Assembly (NCBI GenBank): GCA_902806575.1 | Contig: CADCXD010000018.1 | Span: 496,001 to 560,000, forward strand | DNA from: Jackrogersella multiformis | Taxonomy: Eukaryota; Ascomycota; Sordariomycetes; Xylariales; Hypoxylaceae | Reading direction: 5' to 3' | Length of the DNA: 64,000 nt | Notes under the pieces: model-generated | What the model was told of the DNA's origin: nothing | What the model saw: the letters and a program-made list of their open reading frames with translations, nothing else | Database searches by the model: none | Translations under genes and position numbers: made by a program | Shown: piece by piece, positions 1-11,345 of the stretch | How the letters are laid out: every line of letters starts with the position of its first letter | Position numbering within the stretch: the stretch's first letter is position 1

Positions 1-3000
1 CTTAGGGACAGGAGTTCTAATCACTCGGCCGATTCCGAGTAAGACGAGAAAGAATAGATCTGGAATGTGACACATAACACGACAGCGCAATAGTAAAATC
101 AAAGTAGGAGAAAGCGCCGAAAGGATTTTGTTGATAAAGGGTCTACGGCTAATACAAATAAAGTAAAGCCCTGAGTTTTAGTAATTTGGAATATCTACTT
201 AGTACCTAAGTACCTGCCTTAACAGGGTCTTATGAGGTACAGGTAATAATTAGTGGAACTTCGAAATACGGGGCGGTACCTAGGTACCTACACTAGTAAA
301 CCCTCACGACCTTAAAGGCGGAGAAACGACCCATTATTATTGTAGAAAGCCTGGAGCCCCGCGCCCCTAAAAATCTCTAAAAAAATCTCTAAACAACGTG
401 ATCGGGCCGAATGGCTGGTTATAATTTCAACTACCTAGGTAGCTATTCACGACGTATCACGTTCTCCTACGCCTTTAACCTTATTAGAACTTAGCTTTTC
501 ACCAGAGCTTTCCCCAGCCCTACTAGCTGAGGTCTCATATTCCAAAAGCAGCCTCATCCCGTACATCCCGTGACCAGGCGAGATCCCACCTATGAGTGAG
601 AACAGGTTCGCTTCCTGTTAGCGCTATTGGTATATCGATGGTAGCTCGAATGCTGCTCGATCCCGTGCATTCTGTAATGCTTCAACTAGAATAAAGTCCC
701 GACTGCGATCCAATAGCTTCCTTATGTTCGGCGTCAATGCGGACACCTTCGGCCGGTATGGTCTTGGAATCGTACTGAGGCTAAGCTCTACACATGTCTT
801 GCTTCTCGTACTGGGTTACTCGCCAAGTATAGTATGCACACGGTTGGTTGCCAACCAGTTTCCTTGTGGTCCTTGGCGCAGTACGCATCGATCCCCCTCC
901 CCAGGTTCCAGTTATGTTCAAACCCGCAGTATGCCGTCTTTCCCCGGCGCTCCGGAGCCCTAGTGTTGGTGGCAAGTCTCCAATAGACCACATGCTCGTT
1001 GGGAGGACGAATTCCAGACTCCTAACTCTAGAGCCGCCCAGACTATCCGCTCGGAATGCCAGTCTGACTTGCATCGACCACGAGGTGATCGGCCATTAAA
1101 GTTACTCTAACTATACTAATGTACTGTATGTTACATCTCCTAGAATACCCCGTTACCGAATCTCTGGAACCAGCCGGTCTAACCCAGGTTACGTAAGGTG
1201 GACGGTAGCGAAGACCAAAATAGAGGCACTCGTTCAACGAGAAGTTTGTGGGTTCTAATTACCTCCCGGCCCTCTTAACCCCGAACCAGCACTATAGTCA
1301 GATCTCCATTTTGCGTCTAATTCGGGGAAATTTCTACCGAGGTTCACTAGGAGCTACCCATTCTCAAGCTTTATAATTAGCTTACTGCTTCGCTAATATG
1401 TTTGCTTGACTTCGGCGGTTATCTTATTACTGGGAGCATAGGTCAAATTACGATTGGTTCTCAAGAAATACCTGCCTGGGTAAGCTCTATTCCTTTTCTA
1501 GGCCCGTATGGTGACCGGTATCAAGCGAAGCGAATAAAACATTTTGTCACCATAGGTGAAAGCTTGCCTGATGACTAGATGGAATTGTTGGTTCGTTAGA
1601 TTTCTTCTGCTAGGAAGAATGAGGCCGCAACAAACCCGGTGGAAGCTTAGATATCCACCTGACATACGATCTAAAACTTGGATTCTCGAGACATGATCCC
1701 CTCTATACTTATTATTCCTATGTGCACCATTTGTGATCCACTGGATAGACCGCTTCTGACATCTAGGACCCTTACGCCTGTGTTCTCCGATGACGCTGGA
1801 CCGATGGAGTATATTCTGTTGTGTCGCTGAGACCGGGTTCCACCGGTAAGCACAAGTGACGCCGTCACCGCTTATCGGACCTTCACACGACTTTGTTTTA
1901 GTAGCTGATTCTGGAAATGGAAAAGCTACCGGGGAAGCAAAATCATGTCAGTAAGGTTAACCTCGCGACCGAGGTCGGTTATTGTTATACTAGCGAATAT
2001 GGACCTTAGTTCCCATCACGTCCTTTATGAACAATCCATCCAGGGCCGTTGTCTCGCCTCAGCTTTTTGACCGTCTGTTCTCAGCAGCTGAGGGGCGGTG
2101 GCATATGTATTCGTCCCGTCTTTGACTCATATCAATATCGACCCTTCCACGAGTCCTGATTATATGGTCCGCTTACTGCTATTCCTAGAGGCTCTTGCGT
2201 AGACCAGTCGAGTCTAAGACTAGAGACGCGCAACATAAAGGACCATGCACTCTCCACTATGGTTTTCGAGTGTTTCAACACCGCACTTTAGCTACGTTGC
2301 CGTACGAGACATCAGTAGTCCGCTTACAAGTTTCTATGCCGCTCACTACTTACTTCCCGTAATAAGATTCCATGTTCGGTGAGTTTAGTTAGAACTCGCA
2401 TGAAAAAAATTGTCTAGTCGTACCCTTTCGTTGGCGTAGGATACAACACAGTGACGATTATCGATCAAGTAGTGTTACATATTACTTTTCCTGAGATATG
2501 ATGTTGCGTTCTGATCATTTCATGCACCCTGGGGGGGAAAATCAGGAAAAAAAACACCCTTACTTACAGCTGAACAAGCATTGCTTCAACACAATAACCC
2601 CCACGTAACTTCACTCCCAAATGTATAACCCCTTTTTTATAAGTAGTGCTAGCATATTTATTTCCTGTTCCACCATTATTACTAACCACCACCCCTTTAT
2701 AAACTAAATGCCCCATCTCTCATCTCCCTTCTAATATATCTAATGAATTCCTAAGAACCGTCACCCCCTCAAGGTTTATCTAATACATACCTATGTATGT
2801 ATGTATGTACTAACTAAAACCATGTTTTCATCCATGTTTTCTCTCAACTCAAAGGGGGCAGAGGACGCTAAACTATACATACATTTACATGCCTTGGTAG
2901 GTATATATCAATAGAGCATATCTCTACAGCTAGATAAGCCCACCATTCACTAAACTGCTGACTTGGGACCTTTGTCACTACAACTACACGAACTCTTCTG

Positions 3001-3784
3001 CGTCTGCACCTCTCTATTGCCTGTTCCTGAAGCGGCATCGGTCTTATCGCTCTCATAACATTCGAATAATACTTTATACGAGATTACGACTGTAATCTTC
3101 GTTAGCAGCAATCCGCATTGAGTCACATCGACGCTACTACACCAATATACCTGGAGATGTATAAAATTTTATATCTGCCTCTTATTCTTGGCAGTGACGC
3201 CCTGGCATCGAGCTTCAGTCTTGGCCAAGTTGAGTGTCCGTCTTCGTATTGAATAGTTTGCTGTTCTTCACTACCTACATAGGCAAGGAACCCTACAGCT
3301 GATGCCGCGGAGTAATACGCAAACTCCCCGCCTCCATTCCAATGTATGCAGACAATTGCACAACTAGTTGAAGAAAAAAAAAACATATCTCGTTGTGTCC
3401 TGTTCTCATAACCCGTGCAAACAATGTCACCACACCGAACTTCCTTTCCTCATAGGCTCCTGCTTTGTAGGCACGATTCATCCTTACGGGCTCAGTTCCG
3501 AAACCAACAAGGTGATCGCCATACGCACATAGGGAATTAATTCCATTCTGACGAATCCGCCCGTTAAGGCTCGGATAGAGTCAGAGCCGCGCAGCATCTA
3601 AATAGAATAAGGGGCAGGGGAAACACAGGCTGATGATGGGGTATAATCCTCTATCTGTACCGTCGAATGAAATCGAGAGTTTCGCGTGTCCTCTAGAGCG
3701 TAATTGAAATCCCTAAACAGTCTAGTGTCGTCCAGCTGCTCGGTGGTCACAGTTGCGATTCGTTGCCTTCCTTAGTTCCAGTGC
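1..3784. other. Geneless left end
   Basis: No protein family is recognised on either strand. Visible items are ACCTAGGT palindromes at 278-285 and 433-440, a short TATG tandem repeat near 2791-2809, and a minus-strand open frame without an early ATG at about 1508-1946. Two or three overlapping minus-strand frames at about 620-1237 could be a decayed gene, but I cannot name it. The last part, next to position 3785, is the 3' flank of the kinesin gene. Confidence 0.5.
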
Positions 3785-6430
3785 TTACTTCTGAAAGAAC
3801 CAGCTGCTTCTCTTACCAGCATTACCTTCGTTCTGCAGATTAGCGACAGTTGGAACCTGGGCGGGGGCATCACCCGCAGCGCCTCCGCCGCGGAGCGGCT
3901 TAGCGATACGGCTGCCTGCATTGGTAAAGCTGAAACCACCAGGGCCTGATGACGAGTTCAAGCCGCGAGTTGAGCCAGCCTTGGCTGCCTCAAGACGCTC
4001 TTTGACGGCAGTAAGTTGAGACTCGAATCTGTCATTGGTGTTAGCAGAAAAGAATGGGACTTAGGAAAGGCGACAAACCTGTGATTCGCGGCTGTCAGTT
4101 TCTCTTGGCTCTCCTGCAACAAGCTCTCTAAGCTAGATATACGCTCATTCCTCGCGATAAGCTTCCTCTCGGCGATGGCTACCTCCTTCTTCAGGCTGCT
4201 ATTTTGTTCAACAAGTTGACGCTGAACTTGAGTGAGTTGCTCCAAGTTTCGTTCGAGGAACGCCATCTTCTTTTGCTGGGCACGATTGTTGGACGACCGC
4301 AACACGTTGTTGTACTGTTCCCGTGTCTCGTCAAGAGAGATCTCTAGCTCAACTACCCTCTCGCACCTGTTCTGTAGGTCTCGCATCAGGCTCTTCTTCA
4401 TGACATCAAATTCGGCGATTTGCTGCTGCATCGTCTTGCCGTTGGCTAGACCCGGTACACCACTGTGTAAGGACAGCTCTGCTTGCCGGACGATACTTTG
4501 GGTCTCTACCAGCTTAGCCTTGAGCTCTTCAAGATCGTCTGGGGGAATAGGGTCCCCCGATGAGCTTTGCTCGTAGAGCGCCTCAACTTGTTGGATTGCA
4601 TTGGCAATCGACTGCTCGTTAGCACTGAACGCTTCCCCGCCCAAGTCAAAGCCGGCCATCATCTTAGCCATTTTCTCGGCCTTCTTCTTTTCTTTATCAT
4701 CGAGGACAGCACTCGTCTCCTTCGCGCTCATCTTGATATCTAGAAGCTGCTGTTTAACCTCATCGAGTTCCGTCGTGAGCTCGGAGTTCGCCTCCTTCAG
4801 CGCGTCCATTGTAATCTGAGCCTCCTTGCTTTCGAAAGATAGGCGCTCAAGCTGCATCTTAGCCTCGTTGACTTCGGTAGTCAGTTTCTCATTCTCTTTG
4901 CCTAACTTGCTGTCGTGATCTTTCAGGAAAGTCAACTCTTCCTTGGACTCCTGGAGAGACTTTTCAGCCGTTGCGACAGCCGACTCCTTCTCTGCGAGTT
5001 GATCTTGGAGCTCATTCTCCCTTCGAAGGAACTCTTCTCTCTCATCCTTATCTAGAGGAAGACTTGGAGTCCCCGAACGCTCTGTCAGAGCAGGTGTCTC
5101 GGCTCGGCTGTCGGGTATTAGTCGCGACGGAGTTGAAGGCCGATGGGGCCTCGCGTCTGCTCTCGTGCTAGCAACACCGTCAGCTGCCATCACCGGTACC
5201 CATCGATCCTTGGGGACGGTTTCGCCGGTACGCCATATCTGAAGTTCTCCTTCCAAGTTCGATATATACGTCTCAAAAGTTGTGATATTGGTTTTGGCCT
5301 TGGTAAGCATGGCCTTGAGCTCTGCTGGACTGAGTTCGGCGTTGACCTTGGCCTTGTTCTTGATCGATTTCGCTCTCATGCCGAATCGCAGCGTGCTTAA
5401 CGTCTCGGCATCGTTATAACTACTCGGAGAACAGTTTATGATGAGCGTTGTCCTGCTGTTTCCACCAAGTGATTCTTGTAAAATTCTCGTTAATTTGGAG
5501 TCTCGATAAGGAACATGTGAGGATTTGCCGTCGGTTAAAGCGTTGATAACCATGCCCAGGGCGCTCAAACTCTTGTTGATCTTCTTCGCTTCCTCCAGAG
5601 TCTGACCACTAGCACCGGTCTTGCCGACCTTTTCACTACCAGCCAGATCAACCAAAAATAGCTGACCGCTCTTCATTGAACCAGTTTCGAGGTTCTTCTG
5701 AGCGATAGTGATGACGAAAATAGAGTGCGAGCGCGAGGATTCCTGATTCATGTTGGTGGCAGCGACAGCTCTTGCGTTTCCACCTCTCTTCATCACCTCG
5801 AAGACCTCCTCTACGCTAGAGACGTAGATCTCGAGGAGACCTTTGACATATACACCCCGGTTCTTCTCTTCATGGACGGGCAGGTTGTCATTCTGCGGCG
5901 CCAGCAGATCGCGGATACGCTCCATATAGATTTCCATATAGCTGACTCGGACGGTATATTCGATGGTCGGTGGACTAGACATGATGCTGCTGAAGATTTG
6001 CTCCACGATGCGGGGGGTAATACCCTTGCCCTCTTCATCTTCTATGCTCGTTCCCATCATCGTGTAGGACTTTCCCGCACCCGTCTGGCCATACGCAAAC
6101 ACTGTTCCATTGTAACCGTTGAGAATATCGTCGACAGTGGGCTTGATAGAGTAATCAAAAATATCGGCCTGTCTGCCTTGCATGCCAAACACGCGATCAA
6201 ACGTGAAAGAACCTGAGGCTTCTCCCGACTAGATCCGGAGTAGTATCGTTAGCACAGGCGGCGGTAAAGTGGGAGATAAGGGAAATATTGATGGTGGCGG
6301 GTAGACGCACATTAAGGGTACAGGTGTCGAGACCTTCAAAACTGACGATAGGCTCTCCACCCGACGCCAACTCGATCTTATTCTGCGGCCGGAAGCGGGC
6401 AACGACCTTGATGCTGTTTGCGCTCGCCAT
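3785..6430 (-). CDS. kinA: Conventional kinesin heavy chain (kinesin-1)
   Basis: Plus-end-directed microtubule motor that carries vesicles and organelles in hyphae. Three exons: 6430-6311, 6228-4079 and 4028-3785, giving about 837 residues. The 82-bp first intron has a GCTAAC branch site, and the second is 50 bp. The motor domain occupies about residues 1-340, with P-loop GQTGAGKS at 87-94, switch I NQESSRSHS and switch II DLAGSEK. A neck and long heptad-repeat coiled coil follow, then a C-terminal tail with the fungal GSRIAKPLRGGG segment. The start MASANSIKVVARFRPQN matches fungal kinesin-1 N-termini. The protein is somewhat shorter than Neurospora kinesin (about 930 residues by my recollection), with the difference in the stalk. 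The identity is firm; the last exon rests on splice signals plus the conserved tail. Confidence 0.95.
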
Positions 6431-6640
6431 GATGACGTTGGCGTTTGGCGTTTGGAGACGGCTACGCGCAGATTAATATGTACGAAGGAGAAGCAGGGCT
6501 ATTTCATGTTAGGAAAATGAAGTCTTGTTAGGTACAGACGCAGCTCAGCCGATGGAACGGCGAACAGGTCAAATAATACCGAATAGGAAACAATAAGACT
6601 CGTCAGTATTTCGTATTATCTTTGAATATGTTGAATGGGA
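6431..6640. promoter_or_regulatory. Kinesin 5' flank
   Basis: Upstream region of the minus-strand kinesin gene. I see no clear TATA box or named element; its position is the only evidence. Confidence 0.3.
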
Positions 6641-6898
6641 CTAATTGCGATATTGAGAAAGCGCCCGCGTCAATCTTGGAGTCGACGGTTGGTATTGGGA
6701 GAAAAGAGAGATGTTCACGTTTTCGGTAGGTTTCGGCCGTGCATCAAGTTTAGAAGTTCGAGGAGCACCAGGAGCACCAGCACCTAATCCAGGGGAACTG
6801 CCACCTGCAACACCCGCAACAACCTTGGAAGCCTGCAATATTTGAACCTTGGAATCTGCAAGGAAGCGAAAAGCCACGATTTTGCCGGTACTACTCAT
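6641..6898 (-). CDS. Doubtful small protein, unrecognised
   Basis: This is an open frame of 85 codons from the second in-frame ATG (6898), or 91 codons from 6916. The sequence begins MSSTGKIVAFRFLADSK and has a Gly/Ala/Pro-rich middle. I recognise no domain, signal peptide or membrane segment. It lies upstream of the kinesin gene on the same strand and could be a small gene, an exon of a larger gene, or chance. The fairly ordinary amino-acid composition is the only argument in favour. Confidence 0.25.
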   Translation of the reverse strand: MSSTGKIVAFRFLADSKVQILQASKVVAGVAGGSSPGLGAGAPGAPRTSKLDARPKPTENVNISLFSQYQPSTPRLTRALSQYRN

Positions 6899-6916
6899 GT
6901 ACCATTCGTACCACAC

Positions 6917-7831
6917 GCGTACTTTTTATCTGACGGTAAACAAAAGTTTAACCTGATCCAAAGCTTTAGTGACTTTTAGTTACTTATATGCGGTACTCCT
7001 CAAGTACGTACCTAAGTATCCTTTTATTAACGTTTCTGCTAGTGCCCTGAGCACCTACACTAATAGATTCAATGCTGTTCATCCCACCTTTCAAGCGGAA
7101 CCTTGGAAACGCGTCACAGCATGCTTACCCTAGGTAGGTAGTGTAGGTGAACACGATAAAATTACCTATTAAATCAACATACAGATGCAAGTAAACATAA
7201 TATGGAGAAGTTTAAATACCTATCATTTAGCCCAAAATAGCTAAGGACGTAGGCCAGACTTTTATTAAACATATGGTTTATATGCAGCTTAAAATCTGAA
7301 GCTCATCCATATGTTCGTAGAAAACCAATCTAGAAGACTCCTAAAAATAAAAAAAACTGATACATGAGGTTAGCTACCTAGGTAAGTAGACACTTCTAGT
7401 ATTTAATCATTTTGTCATTCTTTGTAAATTTATTGTAGACTAATAAATAACTAGGAACTAAGCATGCCTAGCATTCCCAAGCAAAGAACGGGACAATAAT
7501 GCCAGAGCTGATGCGAAAATATGCGAAATGACTCTTGTGGTAAAGTAGTGGTCCATCAAGTGATCATTCAAAGCGTAAAGCAAGAGAATTCTCTTATGAG
7601 TACCTCGAACTCGGAAATACGATAGCCCTTCCTGATTGACGCCTGCCAGAACGCCGAGCCCTTACGCCCCGTGCGGATGATTCTTGCGGTAGAGCCGAGG
7701 CGGTATCATACCGATATGTTCGTGTAAATTCCTAAGCTCAGAATCACACCCTCCCAGGCACATTTAGATCATGATAGAAATGTGTCCCATAATATACTTT
7801 GGGTCAACTGTTTCTTGGGGAAGGTTCGAGC
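6917..7831. other. AT-rich intergenic stretch
   Basis: AT-rich DNA between the small ORF and the 3' end of RAD6. It contains CCTAGG-type motifs near 7129 and 7377. No coding signal is seen. Confidence 0.5.
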
Positions 7832-8479
7832 TTAATCCTCCCAGCTCTTCTCTACAGTCTCGCGGACTCGCTTAGTGTACTCCTTGCGGTTATCTTTGTA
7901 GAGGTTGGAAGCTTCCACATTCGCCGGAGAGCCAGTGTTGGGGTCATTGAGCAGGCTGTTTCCAGGAAATATCAGCATTCTAAAAAAATATCTTGACTAG
8001 TTTCAATAGCATTCTATCTCACCTTTGAATGCTTGTCAATACAGCCGCAACATCGTACGTGGGACTCCATCGGTTCTGTAGGATGTCAAGGCAGAGCTCG
8101 CCCGTGGCATAGACGTTAGGGTGGAACATCTGGCTGATGAACTTGACGGCAGGAGGCTTGTTCGGATACTGTTCCTCGAAATGCATCACTAGTCGGAACG
8201 TTCCATCTTCGAATGGCGTATCGGCAGGTCCGATGATGACGGCATTCCTTTGAAGCTGAAGTGTCAGTGTTATATTGTGATAGGAGTCAAATGATCATTG
8301 GGTAATCCCACCAAGTCATGACATTGTCGGGAACAGGCGATGCAGAGACGCCAGCGGGAGGGTCGGTTTGCATGCGCTACGCCGCCTTGTTAGTATACCA
8401 CCTACGTATGTTGAAGGTAAATGACCATCTATCTAACCTTGAAGTCTCGCATCAAACGACGACGAGCAGCGGTCGACAT
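7832..8479 (-). CDS. rad6: Ubiquitin-conjugating enzyme E2 (RAD6/UBC2)
   Basis: E2 that mono-ubiquitinates histone H2B and PCNA and acts in N-degron turnover, with Bre1, Rad18 and Ubr1 as known partners. Four exons: 8479-8438, 8376-8312, 8247-8023 and 7955-7832, giving exactly 151 residues, the family length. All introns have GT-AG ends; the first has a TACTAAC branch site. The catalytic cysteine is Cys88 in the GELCLDIL motif, preceded by HPNVY. The N-terminus MSTAARRRLMRDFKRM and C-terminus VEKSWED are characteristic, and the acidic tail of the yeast enzyme is absent, as in other filamentous fungi. It shares an 857-bp divergent promoter region with the thiolase gene. For the third intron I chose the acceptor at 7956/7957 because it restores IQSLLNDPN; an earlier AG would insert extra residues. 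Confidence 0.97.
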
Positions 8480-9336
8480 CTTGAACTACTTTGGAGGGGT
8501 GGTACTTGAAGATGGGCGGTCTAAAGTGATATGGTAATCCCTGTGGATGAAGATCTTCGCAGACAAGTTGAAGCTTGCCTAGAGCGCCGAAGAAGTGATA
8601 CGTAAAGGTGAGGAAGAAACAGGAATGTCACCTAGGACGAAGAGGCGAATGAAGTTAATAATGAAAATATGATTTATCTTAGGGTGGTGGTTGCCCCAAC
8701 AGAGATATTTAGTAGGAACCTTTGGAAGGAGTTGACGTGATAAGGAACGGTACGTTGGTACGGATTACCTACGGATGCAATCAATGAACCGTTCAGAAGG
8801 CACCACCTACATATACACGTGACAGATTCGACCCAGTTAAACGTCTGGACGAAACGAAGCCTGCATACCTAGGTACATACCTATGTACGTAGTACCTAGG
8901 TACATATGGTCAATGCACACAAGGTACCTAGATACTTGGTTGTGATTGAGGAATTTGATTGTTAGGTAGCTTGATGTCATTCTACATGTAATCACATATA
9001 CTTGATATTACCTTTTCTAGGTACCCAGGAAGATACATAACGAAGAGGTAACTCTTTCTGAGGACACTTAGAAATGCAGACAGGCTGCTTCCCCAGATTT
9101 AGTTCCTCGGTTCATAGGAATGGAGGGGCAGTGTTGTTTAAAGGAAGGAACATTCCGCTGTAAGCCGAGGTGCCAATAAGCTTCAAAAAGGATACCAACG
9201 GTTAGCCATGACGTTAACTTTCTAAAGTTAATAATATTCTAGCAACTTTTAACAACCTATTTTTTAATAATCTATTCCATCTCCTTGTAAATCACTCTCC
9301 TAGGTCACTCACTATTTTATATACTAGATCACCAAA
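8480..9336. promoter_or_regulatory. Divergent RAD6/thiolase promoter region
   Basis: This 857-bp region lies between two divergent start codons. It holds two ACCTAGGT palindromes (8867-8874 and 8894-8901) inside a TAGGTA-rich patch at about 8862-8940. A TATATA-like stretch lies at about 9317-9323, just before the thiolase ATG. No gene is seen. Confidence 0.5.
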
Positions 9337-10762
9337 ATGGTATTACGACTAGGCGTAATTGGATTTACTGCTAGAAGTTCATCCCTTCGGATGGGAACCC
9401 GAACTTTCGGAGCGCCACGCTACTTCTCAGTCAAGACTGCCTGTCGACAAGAAGTTCGAGATGTATATATCTTAAGCGCCTCTAGGACACCTACTGCGAA
9501 GGTGAATCTTCGCTAGCGAGCTATGTTTCGATATTACGGTTAACTAATAGTGAGAGTAGTTCAATGGCTCTTTTCTCACGGTATCCGCTCCGCAGCTCGG
9601 CGCCATTGCTATTAAGTCGGCTCTCGAAAAGTCCAACGTTCCGGTTGAGAAGGTGACCGATGTATACATGGGGAATGTCTTGCAAGGCTCTGTCGGCCAG
9701 GCTCCTGCTAGGCAAGCTGTCATATTTTCTGGCCTCCCTAAGACCGTTGAGGCGGTTACCATCAATAAGGTTTGCGCCTCAGGGTTGAAAGCCGTTGTTT
9801 TTGCTGCTCAAAATATCCAACTTGGTCTGAGTGAAGTGCAAATAGCTGGTGGCATGGAGAATATGTCACAAGTTCCATATTATGTTCCTCGTGCAAGCGG
9901 CTTACCCGCTTTCGGACACGTCAAAATGGAAGATGGTATCATCAAGGACGGATTGACGGACGTATACGATCAGTTTCACATGGGGATCTGCGCCGAAACA
10001 ACCGCTAAGAAGCACAATATATCCCGTGAGGCGCAAGATGCATATGCCATCCAATCGTACGAGCGAGCACAAGCTGCGTGGAAAGCTAAGGCATTTGCAG
10101 ATGAAATCACACCCGTGACCGTAAAAGGTCGGAAGGGTGATACCGTGATCGACACTGATGAGGGTTATTTAGATATTAAGTTGGACAAAGTTCCTACGCT
10201 GAAGCCAGCTTTCATTCGCGACGGTACGGGTACAGTCACCGCAGCGAACTCTTCCACACTCAACGACGGGGCTAGTGCGCTAGTACTAGGAAGCAAAGAG
10301 ATCGCCAGAGAGTTTGGTGCCAACTCGAGAGTCCTAGCGAGAATATGCAGCTCTGCTGATGCTGCTGTCGACCCCGTGGATTTTCCAATTGCTCCGGCTA
10401 AAGCTGTGCCTATAGCTCTAGAACGCGCAGGTATTACTAAAGATCAGGTTGCGATCTGGGAGTTTAATGAGGCCTTCGCTGCTGTCATCAAGGCTAACGA
10501 AAAGGTAAGGACCAAAAACCCGAACTGATTTCTGAAATATACAACTGTTAACATAGGACAATAGATCCTTGGTCTCGAGAATGCTAGAATCAACCTGCTG
10601 GGAGGTGCTATCTCATTGGGCCATGCACTAGGAAGCTCGGGATCCCGCATCCTCACAACACTACTACATCAACTCAAGCCAGGGGAATATGGCGTTGCCG
10701 CTATTTGCAATGGAGGCGGCGCTGCCACTGCCATTGTAGTTCAACGTATAAACTCTGTATAA
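9337..10762 (+). CDS. erg10: Acetyl-CoA acetyltransferase (thiolase), probably mitochondrial
   Basis: Joins two acetyl-CoA molecules to acetoacetyl-CoA, or the reverse, in isoleucine/ketone-body metabolism or the mevalonate entry step. Three exons: 9337-9501, 9560-10504 and 10565-10762, giving 435 residues. The active-site residues are visible: nucleophile Cys127 in KVCASGLK, His390 in LGGAISLGH, and Cys418 in CNGGG near the C-terminus. NEAFA is also present. The first roughly 40 residues are rich in Arg, Ser and Leu and nearly free of acidic residues, which suggests a mitochondrial presequence and the ERG10A-like rather than the cytosolic isoform; this is inference. Start chosen: the ATG in context CCAAAATGG, with exon 1 joining in phase to FNGSF. 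Confidence 0.94.
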
Positions 10763-11345
10763 TCAGAGTAGCGATCTGGAAGGAAATCATAATACCCATT
10801 ATTGTAAATACAGCTACAGAGCGTGATTTAGTGCTCGAATTTTAACGTTGTCGTTGGAAACATTTCGAGATTATCACATGCATTGTACTCCGTACAGTTG
10901 GTAGAAAGTACCTTTACAACGTACTTTTAGTACCTCTTAGCGCAAAATGATGTCACTTATAGTACAGGGTTTATCACTGGGGTAGTAAATTAGCGCTGTA
11001 GCTAGAGGTCCCTTGGAAATTTAATTGGTCGTACGGTTTACGGTTACTATCCCCATAATTTTTACTCACCTACAACATCTTCCAGTCTTTGGTCCATCCA
11101 TCAGTTTCTCCATGACAACCTTGGTCAATATCAATAGTTCCGACACCAGTATAATAACCCATTGTACTATGTACAGATAATCTCAAAGCTCCGTTCTAGA
11201 ATACTTGTCCGCGTTACCAATTGGATGATACTTCGAACAGTCAATCACCATCTTCCTACCAATTATGCAATCCCAAATGCAATGACCCGAACAAAGACGA
11301 CACCTTCCGATCACGAACCTCCACGACCTTTTACAACTTCCTACC
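10763..11345. other. Intergenic, thiolase 3' / CSN12-like 5'
   Basis: Carries the thiolase 3' flank and the upstream region of the PCI-domain gene. A pyrimidine/CA-rich stretch precedes the ATG at 11346. No further gene is seen. Confidence 0.5.

Noticed and set aside
5725..6216. Plus-strand frame of 163 codons over the kinesin motor domain
   Set aside because: Antisense to a strongly conserved motor domain, without recognisable features of its own.
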